A stretch of DNA of 64,000 nucleotides from Melanocharis versteri (taxonomy: Eukaryota > Chordata > Aves > Passeriformes > Melanocharitidae), in assembly GCA_013397845.1 (NCBI GenBank), contig VZTG01007184.1:62001-126000 (forward strand). The letters are read 5' to 3'. Shown piece after piece: positions 26,719 to 38,100 of this stretch (the stretch's first letter is position 1; each line of letters starts with the position of its first letter). A program made the position numbers and the translations under genes. The notes under the pieces were generated by a model. That model made no database searches. It was not told the origin of the DNA and saw only the letters and a list, made by a program, of their open reading frames with translations.

Positions 26719-29700
26719 GGACCACATACAATTAAATGGTCACCAAGTCCCAAACTGACTCCTGGTTCTGTAAGCTATGAGTTGCAAAGGACGCTGCTCT
26801 CGGATGCCAGAGAAAATACACATTTAATGGGATTGTTCTCAGTGATGAGGCCCAGAAGAGCAGTGACAGAACTTGAGGGCACTCTGGGTTCCAATTCTGT
26901 GCTCTCCAGTTGTCTACAAAGAGATTACAAGGAGGAAGTGACCACTCTGGCTTTAGAGAAACATGAAGAAGTGACTAGATTTCACCTTTCCCTTCATAAT
27001 TACATATTCTTTTATTTCCCATCCGTACTGAATATTTATCCCACACTCTAGAGTTTGATGTGAACTCTAATTTTCTGTAGTGCCCCACTCTGATTTTTTT
27101 CAAGCTTGGTTTTGAGTTCTGTAGTCCCAGAGTTCAGTAGGAATTACGATGAGAGTGAGTTATTGCGCAGTACAATTTTATTACAGTAGTTTTTATGTTA
27201 GACCCTAAACCTGTCTAATGCACCCACTGGACAACATTTTCCCTGGAACTAAAGCACTGTGGCAATAAGTGGCTATTTCTCTTCCAGTGTAGGAAGGTGT
27301 GAGGAGGATGAGCTCTTTGCCCACCGTGCTTGGTGTTGTTTCTCCTGCTTTGGCTTCAGCCCTCATTAAATGATATACTCCAGTTTGAAACTGAAGCCTG
27401 AAAAGTTGCTGCACTGCAGGAAATTCATCACAGGGAGAAGCTGCTGTGCTGCTGCTCGGGGGAGTGGAAGACTGGCAGTTCCTATAAGAGAGAGCTGTGT
27501 TTTCTTGAGCAGCAGAGCTTGAGGGATTGCTGGAAAGTTACACCAATTGCACCCTCCGGATCTCACCAGGGCGTGCACGTAACTAATAAAGTCTTTCAGG
27601 CTGAGAGCTTTTGCTTCTGAATATTGATTCTAGGATCTGAACAGGGCAAGGAAAGAGTAAAGACTGCAGGGAGACATCCCTGTCAAAGCTGTAGCTGAGT
27701 GTGAGACTGTTGTAGAAAATCAGTGCAGCCGATGAAGCTTGACTTTTTAATTGTCTTGTTTGCAGAACTCAATTTGGTAATGAAGAACACTGTTCAGTGG
27801 CTGTGATTAAAGGTCTGAAATGTGCCATGTATCCTCAGACGTGTGCTAGAGTGAGAGCAGTCTCAAAGTGCTAGGTTTGAAGTGGATGCTAGCAAAAACG
27901 GGGCTGAGGAAACAAGTGAGCGTGTCAAAGCCAAATCAAAATGCTTTTCCTCCTCCAGACTGTCCCCTGAAGAGCTATTGTGTTAGAATTTGGTTTCCAA
28001 AGTTACCATTAATTTGTGAACTAGCAGGATTTTTCTGTTGCAGTTGTCAGCGTACCTGTAATGCTGGAGTCTCTAGTGGTACTTCTGTAGAGGTGTCTCT
28101 AGGCTGTATTTGACTTGCATCACAGCAGTGAATAGCTTAGGTGGAATGAGTGCAAAGAAACCTGTATCTGTTCTTGAGCTCCTTCTAGTTCTGCTGGGGC
28201 TAAGATCACTGAATTTGATTTGCTAAGAAAAAAATCTCCAGGATGATGCAGCCCTCTACCTGAAAGACTCCTGGTATTTTCCTATTTAAATTCATTCTTC
28301 TCTGCCAGGAAAGAACATGGAACACTCAGGTAACCTTGAGCACAGATAAACAGGCAAATGTTGTTACAGTGCACAATCTCCCTTTGGTTTTACTGCCCCC
28401 GTGGAACACAATTACTGTAGAAATATATGTGGGAAACTGTGCTAAAACTGCCCCTTTGAATGTACTAATTAGAATCCGTCAGGCATTTTTTGACTGGAAA
28501 CAGTTAATGACACAACAAACGTATTTTTGGCCTTAAAAGGATACTAAGATGTGAACAACGACGACAAAGCTTATTTAATGCTCGTTACATATTTTTGGTA
28601 CGCAAGTCAGACAGCATAATTCTCATCAGGGACTACTCTTGATGTACTGACTACACAGTCCACATTGGAGCATGAAATTCTACAGAACAGCAAAGCTTTT
28701 AATTCCTGGTTGCAGGCTGGGGTTCTTTCAGGCCTGAGTGTTTACTACCCAGAGACTCATGCTCGTCAGCTACACACGAACGTGGCCTTCTGCTGAGAGA
28801 ATAAATGCCTGATATTTATGGTCCCACACTGCTGGAGGATGAATGAGTCACATATTTACTTGCAGGATTAGACACCAGAGACCTGCTGCAGAGCAAACAA
28901 CCATGCCTGTAGGTTCTGAAGCACTTGGGGGCTGTAAAGCGCTGGAATAATGATGCTGTTCCTCCTGAGTAATGTCAAAAATGTCTTTGCTATTCAAACA
29001 CAGCCTCCAATGATATCTAAGAGAACATCTGAGGGAGATAAAGACAACCAAGGACAGGAATTGACAGGCGAGTAGGCTGGCTGGTTGTCACAGTTCAACA
29101 TTTCAGGATATCAAATTGTTTTCTAGACCTTGAGCTGGACTCACTCTCCCCACAGAGACCTTCAATATTTTCCTGGTTTCCTTGTGTCAGAGAAGCTTGA
29201 AAAGTTTAAGAAGACAGGAAAACAGAAAGGCACAGAGATGCCCTGTTCCCACTCTACTTTAGATCAATTGCAGGGAGGAAATGATCTTCTGCCAGAGAAA
29301 TTTCTGCCCTGGAAAACGTTTTGATTAAGAGAACCTGTGCTGTTGGCTCAGTTCTTCGGGATCCAGAGCAATTTGCTTCCTGGGCTGTGCTTGCTGCTCG
29401 TCTGACTGCACAAGGAGCAGTGGAGAGGCTTGGTTCAGGCAGCTGAGTGTGGGTATGAAGTGGTGCTAGAAATTCCCTGTAGTGCCTTACGTGGCTCTAG
29501 CAGCCACTTAGGAAAGCTCTGCCAGGTCCTGTCTGACACCAGCCAGCCTCCTGCAGCTGTGCCAGGTGGCACCAGGTGACCCTGCTGAAGCAAATTCAGA
29601 GCCCTGGCTGGACATGGAGAATGTGCAGCCCTCCTGCCCACGTCAACGTGAACATGCAGACATGCTGGATGCATTTTCTGGATAGCAAATAGCTGGATTT

Positions 29701-31484
29701 GCTATTTCAAACCAAATCCCGGTCTTCGTCTCCCTCAACATCTCCTCGGCAGGAGACTTTTTATGGGACTTGACACCTAAATTCACATCCACAGGGTATC
29801 CCACAGCCTTGGAGTAACTGTGGCTTTGTAATAATGCTCAACTGATCCTATGAGGGTGATGAGGTAATCTCAAAACATTGGAATTTCTACTTTTTTCCCT
29901 GCCTCTTGCAGATGCATATGAGTTGTTTCCTACTAATACCTTTGATTTGCATCTCGAAGGATTTTCCTCCTTCCAAGAATGCAAATGGCAAGTGAGTCAC
30001 AGCCCACTTAGGAGAATACCCCCCTGTGACAGTGGCAGTGGTACAGACTCGTGATCCTGCTGGATGAGCCAAAACGAAACCATTTCTGTGGATATTGCTA
30101 CGGGAAAGTTCTTAAACCACCAGAACAAGGTTATAACGTCAGCTTGGGATGACCTTTGAGAGGCCAATACCCACAGCTTATCTCATTTTAAATTGCTCCC
30201 ACAGGCAAAACACTCGTTTTGCTTTTTAAGCAACCAGTGGGAAAGCAACTCTGTTGTGAAAAATGAAGATGGGCTGTTTTGTCAAAGGCAGTTGTTTTCT
30301 CTGACTGGGAGAGGAATGACATTTACACTCTGAATGAGATTACTCTGTCCCAGAATTATTTGAGAATTAAGATGGGAAAAGGTAAGAGTTTTTTTAATAA
30401 ATATTTTACAAGCAGTGGATGGGAAAACTAGATGCCATTGCCCTCTGCTTTGGCAAGATACCTTTTTTTTTTTTCCCCAAAGGAAGCATAAAAAGCCAAA
30501 CTCAAAATAGCCTCTGCCTCACAGGAAATATAGGAATTGCTAAATCTTACTCTGCACATACGACTTCCCCCTTCTCACCGCCCAGTTACAATCCTGCTTT
30601 GTGCAAAACAAATGAATCGAGTGACTGGGAAGGCCCTGATGAAAATAACACACATGCTCTCACGCTGGCGAGATCAAACAGAAACCTTCGCTGCAGGAGA
30701 TCAGTATCAGCATTTGTGACACTACATAAACCACAGCACAGAAAGACAAATCCTACCCCTCCAAGTAGACGCTGACATAAAGCAGAGCAGGTCAGGCAGG
30801 GAACAGGAAAAACTCTACAAATACTTCGGGGTTATCCCATCATTAGTTGATTCTGGGACTACCCATTCATACTTGCTCACTGACATTAGTTGGGTGGAAG
30901 AGGGGGGAAAGTTACATGGTATAAAATCTTCAGTGTTTTGCAACTGATTTACAATTTAATTTCATTTGGGATTATGTACTGTGTAAGAATTGGAGACCTT
31001 CACCTCTATTGCTGTCCGAATCAGGGAGTTAGACAGTTTTTGTGACCCCTAAAGCAGGACTTCAGAGTGTTTTTACTTATGCTACAGCTCTTTATCTTGG
31101 AAAAACAGACTTAAAAGTTTGCACTAATTCAGGATACATTCCTTGTTTGTGTTTGGAACAAGAACAAAAAAAAAATTCTGGATTCCGAGAAATTCCTGCA
31201 CACCGTGGACAAATAAAACACTGATTTATTTCCATAATTCTCATAAATTTTCCTTCTCACCTTGTAGTGTAAGCTTGCTTTCACTGCCTAAGGTAGGAGT
31301 GACTGAGGAAGTCAAGTATTCAGTCATTTCATGCTTGATGCTATGAGACTGCATCTTTTGCCTCAATTTTCTTTGGAGCTCTTTTTTCTAAGGATGCTAC
31401 TGTGCTCTGGGTTGGGTAACACTTCATGCTTTTAGTCTCTGCACACTCACACTGCTAAGTGTGTGCTGCTTCAAAACGCAGCCT

Positions 31485-31508
31485 GTAATTACCTGAGCAG
31501 GTAATTAC
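31485..31508. repeat. 24-bp palindrome carrying two TAATTA homeodomain cores
   Basis: GTAATTACCTG (31485-31495) and its exact reverse complement CAGGTAATTAC (31498-31508) are separated by AG. Each arm contains TAATTA, the core bound by many Antennapedia-class homeodomains, and CAGGTA, an E-box-like core of the kind bound by ZEB/SNAI zinc fingers. The structure is seen directly; binding is not established. Confidence 0.85.
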
Positions 31509-32450
31509 CCACTTTTCAGAACAGCAGTGCTGCTGCTGTACTCAGACCTGTGTTTTACACACGCTGGTCTTTGGTCTGAGGCACCTTTCAATGCCCAGAC
31601 TCCCTCTTATCTTGCAACTTTAGTCCTCGCCTTCCCAGTGTGTACTCAGGCTTAGAGGCTGAAATGGGAGGCTCTTTTTAACCTGGGCTCCCAAACACAG
31701 ACCTTAAATGGCAGGAAGACAGACCTTTGAAAAGGCTAGGAAAATGTTTGGTATGTACAATTAACGGGACTGCAAAATGATGCCCCAAAGAAGTGAAATA
31801 CTTCATTTGTATCCCTTGCAGTCACTCGTGACCTTTTTATTAATGAATGATGCTCTCAAAACAGTCTATCAGTGACACTTGCCCTCCTTTCTGAAATATG
31901 TTGTGATTCTTATCATGTAGCTGCTGTTTGCGATAGCAAAATGGCCTAGAGCAAATATCCAGCTCGTGTAATTTGGCATAACTCCATGGAAATCACGGAG
32001 GTATGAATGCTTCTCCAGGGACAGGATCAAACTCAGAGTATTTGTGTATCTGTTTTTTTAGGAACATGGTTTCGTTTTTGAACACTTCAAACACACAACT
32101 GTGATCCAAAAATTATTTAGACTTGAAAGGCACTTGTCATTTGGTTGAAAAAGAACTCCTGACCAATTTCACTCTCAAAGATTACTTTATTTATAAGGCG
32201 TGAAGACCCAAAAATAGCTGTGTAGGTAGAGGAGAATGGCCCTTTTTATCCAGGCCCTGCATTTGACAGTTGTGATTTCACGAGCTGTGGCCAAAACCAG
32301 GAAACGGGCAGATCAGATTTCTCATGCCGTTAGTGCAGTTATATTACCTTAGGGAAGTAATTATTGCCTCGGAGTTTGTTATAACACAGCGAACACAAAA
32401 CAATTTAAAATCACTGTGTACTGCATCTTCTTCTGAGTCTCACGAAGCAG

Positions 32451-32554
32451 CAAGGGACCTTTCCCTGCTTGAAGATGCTGATGGATCTGTGTTGCCAGGG
32501 ACCAAGGGACCTTTCCCTGCTTGGAGGTGCTGATGGATCTGTGTTGCCAGGGAC
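32451..32554 (+). repeat. 52-bp tandem duplication in a GC-richer patch
   Basis: The unit at 32451-32502 (starting CAAGGGACCTTTCCCTGC and ending GTTGCCAGGGAC) is repeated at 32503-32554 with only two differences (GAAGATG versus GGAGGTG). A shortened echo, 'ctgaggtgccagggac', follows. High identity points to a recent minisatellite-type duplication. Confidence 0.93.
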
Positions 32555-34700
32555 CTGAGGTGCCAGGGACAGCAGTGCCAGATGCAGAACCCACCTCGCA
32601 GAGCCAGGGCCACAGTCTTAACTTCACAACAGCCTGAAGCACCACCAGAGCGGTGGCACCACCAACAGAAGCTTTTCAAGAATTCAAGTGAGGCTTCAGG
32701 CTGGGAAAAAAAAAATGGCTTGCTGCTGGGCTGATGATGGACCCAGGGGTGGAGCTGGGACACAGGGTCTCCACGACAGCCCTGCTGCTCTTTTGGCTGC
32801 TCCTGCTGGAGATACATCTGCCTAAACACCCTGACTGCGTCGAGCAAACTGGAGGGAACGTGTGACTCTGTGCTCAAATCAGCAGCACGAACCCCAGTCA
32901 GACCCAGTTAGGATGTGGTGCAGGCAGCCACAAGCTGCAATGACTCTCCAGTATCCTGGCTTATCTCCAGATGCATTTGGATGGGAAAAGGCTTTTGACC
33001 AACAGCCATGTGGGACAGATCTGAACCGAGGATGAAAAGCAGCGTAATCTTGTTGCTGCTTTCCCACATACCATTTGTTAGCTCCTAGCATGAAATTTTC
33101 AGTTCACTTTTAGCTAAAAGCTAGTCACTGCCACTAGAAATTCTGAGCCCAGGGAGTTAGAAATGCATTTAGTATCTTCTCTTTACGAGCATTTTCTTGA
33201 TTTCCCAGCCAGCAGCAAAATACTCCAAAGATGAATTTCACTCTGTTCTATGCAGACAATATACATAAGTAACTCCCAAGGGCATAATGAAATAGACAGT
33301 GGAGATGCATTTGTATGAAAAATTATTTTCTATATTTTCAAGTTTCATGAAGCTGCTTTATCTTTAGATTACTTCAGTTCTCTAATAGTGTATCCCAACT
33401 TTAATAATGTGGTTTTTCCCCCCTCCTGCTTCTCCTCTTAAAGCATTTTTTGATTTTTTTCCTTTTTTTTTTTTAATGTACCTTTTTCTTTCCTACAGTC
33501 CTACAAGCACGAAGGTACGTTTCACTTTTATTCTGCTTTGTCACCAAACATTTCTTATACAGAATGAGGATGGAATCTGGCTTACGGCGTTCACCCAGTG
33601 TTCAGCAAACTCCCCCCACAATTTTTAATTCATTTTCAATTTCATTGTTCTGCTCAGTTTTGTGTCAGATTATACCATTTGTGTCCGAGGAATGTTTTCC
33701 TATAGAGGGATTCTTCACAGTGTGGAAGTGAGCACTCAGATGGCGATAAAAAGATAAAGATAAAACACACTCTGTCCTCACAGTGACACGTGTCTTAGAT
33801 GGTTTCTCCACGCCAGGGTGAAGATGCCTCTAAAGTGCAAAAATTTTTGCCACCATGAGCGTGTAGCAAAACACAAATGAAAAACGTATTTGTATTTGTG
33901 TTACTACAGCCTTCACTATCACCCATGTTTGGAATATGAAATGGATAAATATTTACAAACAGCCACAGCACAAGCTAAAGATGGAACGAGTGGCCTATGG
34001 CGTGAAGCACGTTTTATCTCTGCCTCTGAAACAGTGTGGGAGGGGACGACAGCGTCTCTGTCTGCGTCCCCATTTCCTCATTTGCAAAATGCAAGATGTT
34101 CCAAGATCTTTATTAGGTTTGGTAGAGCACTGGCAGAACTTTAGGCCTTGCGAGCTGCGTGCAAGGCTCCATATGGTCCTTGAGCAGCTGCTGGAAATGT
34201 GTCAAGGAGCAGAATTCGGCTCAATGAGGTTTCCCAGATCATCGAGTGGGAGTGGGTTCTTCTGCCCCAGCTAAATGTCATGGCAGGGCTGATACATCTT
34301 GAAACTTCTAAAATGTTCAGGGAAAAGCTGACTCTCTGTCTCCTGCGATATTTATTATTATATAATTACTCTTCCCTTCAGTCAGTGGCTCATCTGTCTC
34401 CCATGGCTTCATTTTTTTAGGAAAACCTTCCAAACTCAAGAGAAGATGGACTTTGTGCTTTTTTTTTTTTTAAGCCACGACAGACTCTGATCCATAGAAT
34501 TGGTTTTCCCCCCATCTTTTAATGCCATATATTATTACAAGCCTTTCATTTAAGAAAAATAACGGACTTGGAAGTTGTGCAGAACCTTTACAAGAACGAA
34601 AGCTCGTTCAGAAAGAAATGAGAAATGCTGCTTTTACTACCAACATAGTGGAATAAGGGTGAGTTTCTGAGCCAGCCCCATGCTCTATTTAAGCTGAGAA

Positions 34701-35167
34701 TTGATTTGGGTGTTGGGATGTGCCCAAGGGAAGGTGACAGAGCAGGTGAAGGGTCTGGAGCACAAAGCTTATGAGGAGCAGCTGAGGGAGCTGGAGTTGT
34801 TTAACCTGGAGAAAAGGAAGCTCAGGGGGGATATTATTACTCTCTACAACTCCCTGAAAGGAAGGTGTAGCCAGATGGGGCTAAGTCTCCTCCCGAGTAG
34901 ATAGAAAAAGAGGAAATTGCTTCAATTTGCACCACGGAGCTTTAGATTGGACAGAAGAAAAAATGCTTTCATAGAAAGGGCTGCTGATCACTGGAGCAGG
35001 CTGCCTGGGGCAGTGGCTGAGTCACCATCCCAGGAATTATTTAAAATATATGTGGATGTGGCACTTGGGGACCTGGTGTAGTGGTAGGCTTGGCTGTGTT
35101 GGGTGAATGGTTGGATTTAATGGTCTTAAAGGTCTTCCCCAACTTAAATGATCTGATGATTTTTGTT
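34701..35167 (+). mobile_element. 5'-truncated CR1 LINE, 3' end with ORF2 remnant
   Basis: The element begins near 34701-34722 and ends in the degenerate CR1 terminal repeat 'gatctgatgattt' at about 35167. Its first 200 bases still translate in frame to the C-terminal part of CR1 ORF2 (34740-34904), including the family-typical LFNLEKRKLRGDIITLYN stretch, then hit a stop. The 3' UTR has 'actggagcaggctgcctgg' and 'gtggatgtggcacttgggga', both characteristic of avian CR1. It lacks the reverse transcriptase and endonuclease domains and cannot move by itself. CR1 copies are usually 5'-truncated like this and lack clear target-site duplications; none was seen. It sits antisense to RERG. Confidence 0.95.
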
Positions 35168-38100
35168 TGTTTCTGTACCAGCACAGGGGAAACCTGCAGG
35201 CCTGTTGGTTTTAGGTTGCTCTTCTTTCACTGACAATTTTAACTGGCTTGCAGAATGAAGCTAAACTTTTTTCCTAACAGAAGCACTTTCATTTTCCATT
35301 ATAAAGTGAAATATTTTCATTTTCCATTACTAACCACCAAAAAAATAATAAAAGAAACCAGCAAAAAGATTAAAAATATGAACAGTCATGTATTTTCTGA
35401 GATTTTTCCCAAGACCAAATTATTATTTTCTTAAACACGCTCTATTAATAATACCCTCTAAGATCTCTTGAAATCTTCCCAGTTTCAACAGGATAAGCTA
35501 CTGCTTTTGGCAATATTATTTGCTATGTCTTTCACACGAGCACTCACATAAAGCATATCAGCCTGTCCTAAAATCTCACTGATTTATCCTTTCACACTCA
35601 GACAAATTAGGATAAAATTGCAGTTCAGAGTCGTCTTCCCATGATGTGTGATGATTGCACATGTTATTGTTGTTAATAAACACTGACAGTGCACACTAAT
35701 TGTCATTATAGACTAACTTTTATTTTTGAGAGTCTTTTCACTGTGCACAGCAGCAAGGTGCAGCTTGTCTCTTCAACATCTGCACCACTGATGGAGACAG
35801 AAGGTTTCTGGAATGACACCAAGTGTCCTGTAACCACTGAACCCATGCTTTATTGCTGTATGTGATAAGTGTGTATGTTCACACTTGGTCTCCCCAAAAA
35901 GGTGATTTTATTATATTTGGCACAGTGACATGAAGAGAGACCAAAATGAATAGGCAGCAAAATATAGTTAAGCCTGTTTAAAGAAAAACTGCCCAAATTC
36001 CAGTTTAATTACTGATCAGGCTGTATTTATGCGTGATGAGAAATAGCTTATTAAAATAGCTGAACGTAATTATCTCATCTCTACTCCAGGCAGGTCTGAC
36101 TGTCCTTGTACAAAAGCCAGCATGTCAGCTCATCTTTGGTATTTGTAATCATAAGCTTTATCCAATCTGCCTGGCAAGCCTTTTAGTGTGTAGAAACCGA
36201 GTCTGCCTACTTCTTTCAGTTTATCAGTAGGAAAAAAACGATTTCATAAAATTCTGTTGCAAGTTCCTGGCTTGAGCACTCGGACTGATACTTTCTGGGC
36301 TCCTCAGTCCACGGCATCAATCAGCCCCATATAAAGAGTTGCTCATTTTTAACACTAGTTTTACCTAGCCCAGTTTGGGTGCCTCTGCAAGACCAGGTAT
36401 CACGTGCCCTGCTCGTGGCATTCCCTAGGGAACTGCCCAGATCAGTGTTTTTGGGAGGGTCACACTCCCACCACACAGCCTGAACCCCTCCCAGAATCAA
36501 CAGGCTGCCTTCAGAGCACCCAGCCCTCGGTCCTGACCCCCTACAGACCCCATGGCTGCTTTCTTTCTGGCAGTTTCTCACACAGAGGTGCCTGTGGTCT
36601 CGTGTAGGCTGTGACAGCTTGAAAGAGTGGTGTTTCTACAGCCCAGGAGCGTGGGTGGTCACTGCATGCCTTGGGAGAGGAATGGGAGGGTGCTCAGGGG
36701 TCTTTGAGAGTGCAGGGCTGCTGGGGAGGTGCTCTGCCCTTCATCCCTCTGCTGTATGAACAGTCCAGAGGAAATGATTCCCCGAATCCCACTCGGAGGG
36801 GAGGGGAGGAATACAACTGCTTTATTCCACCCCATGCAGAAGGACCAGAGCTGGGAGGAAAGCATGCAGAGAAGCTATTTGACAGGGTGGATGTACTCTG
36901 AACAGTTGGGCTCTTTGGGATCTTATGTATACAAATATGATGTGAATTCTCCTCTGGTTGACTCAGACTCTTTTTCCATTTGTGCTAGGTAAATGCTTCA
37001 TTTTATTTGTCCACAATTAAGCAGCTTTGTACCTTCCAAACCAAACACGTGAAGTTTGAGTTTTTATTGACTTTTTCCCTCACTTATCCCAACACTGGCT
37101 ATTTATTTTACAGCTCCTAAGGTGCCCCTAATATCCAAATATTCAGTGCTGTCTTCACCACCTCTACCTCCTTAGCTGAAAAGTGACTCAGATATTACAG
37201 TGCAAGTTGTTATACATTCCTTTCAGGGGTATTTAGGGAGATGCTTCAGCTATAAAGATTGTAACCAGATCTCAGTCTGTCTGAAAGGCTGCTTATGTTT
37301 GGACCCAACTGTTCTGGTTTATATCCGTCCCTAGGAATGTTTAGTTATCCTTTAATTGTAAATGATGTTATTCATATGTGTATTTGCTGTAATTTCTTCT
37401 GCTGTAAGCGACATTTCAAGTTTTGCTCTCCAGGAATTAGGGTAGAAATCCCCAAAGCACTTAAATCACTTGAGTGTACTGGAACGTTTCAGCTATTGCA
37501 AGCTGTTAGTATTACCCTTTGCCATTGTGATGACAATGTTACTTAGAAAAGCCTCGTGGCAAATACCTAAACCCACCACAACTTTAATAAAAACTCAAAA
37601 CAGCATCACCTCCCCGCTTCCAGAATTTCAGCCAACTACAAACTTTGACCACAGGGGCAGGAAATGTGAGTCCACTGGTTGTGACTTCCTTGGAAAAGGC
37701 TACTCTTAATTGTAATGCCTCCTTTTAAGAGTATTTCTGATCTGAATTCTGTTGTTCTCATTACAGCTGTAATACTCAGCTGTGGAGTACTCCACTGCTT
37801 CCATTCAAAGGGAGCCTAGAGCAGTTCCACCAAAGGAACTGCTTGCCAAGAGAGAATCCAGCACGACTTAGGCAGAGCTGAAAGACTAAAAAAATCAAGT
37901 GGAAAACATTTACACCTAACTGCTCTCTAAACTTACGTCTATATATCATATATATATTATACCTTATCAGCTTCAGGTGGAATTATTGCTTAGGTTTGCT
38001 GATACAGCATACATAACAAAAACCTTTTGAATGCAGTTTCAGGTGCGTTGAAAATAATACTTAATTAAAACCACCTAAGTAAATGTCAGCAGTAGCCTCC

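Larger units (their letters stand above)
6755..34699 (-). other. RERG: RERG upstream intron, first part
   Basis: This stretch precedes the acceptor of the 57-bp exon in transcript order. No second coding exon was recognised. It contains an A-rich triplicated motif (8201-8275), a MIR-like remnant (9217-9302), TG/TA microsatellite (11740-11850), a G/T-rich strand-biased stretch (13983-14094), a perfect hairpin (18249-18274), short tandem duplications (18491-18518, 18927-18960, 26685-26718), an AAAT tract (24987-25002), an inverted TAATTA palindrome (31485-31508) and a 52-bp duplication (32451-32554). GC-richer patches at about 18.56-18.9 and 29.4-29.6 kb show longer open frames on both strands, as expected where stop codons are rare by composition. 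Calling it RERG intron is inference from the exon and the known large introns of this gene. Confidence 0.8.

Noticed and set aside
26581..27051. 156-codon plus frame.
   Set aside because: Composition changes along the frame, it contains the 17-bp tandem duplication, and it shows no domain; consistent with chance.
34225..34260. 'cagatcatcgagtgggagtggg', which recalls the reverse complement of a CR1 3' end.
   Set aside because: Only about a dozen bases fit and no other CR1 landmark is nearby, unlike the copy at 58.76 kb.
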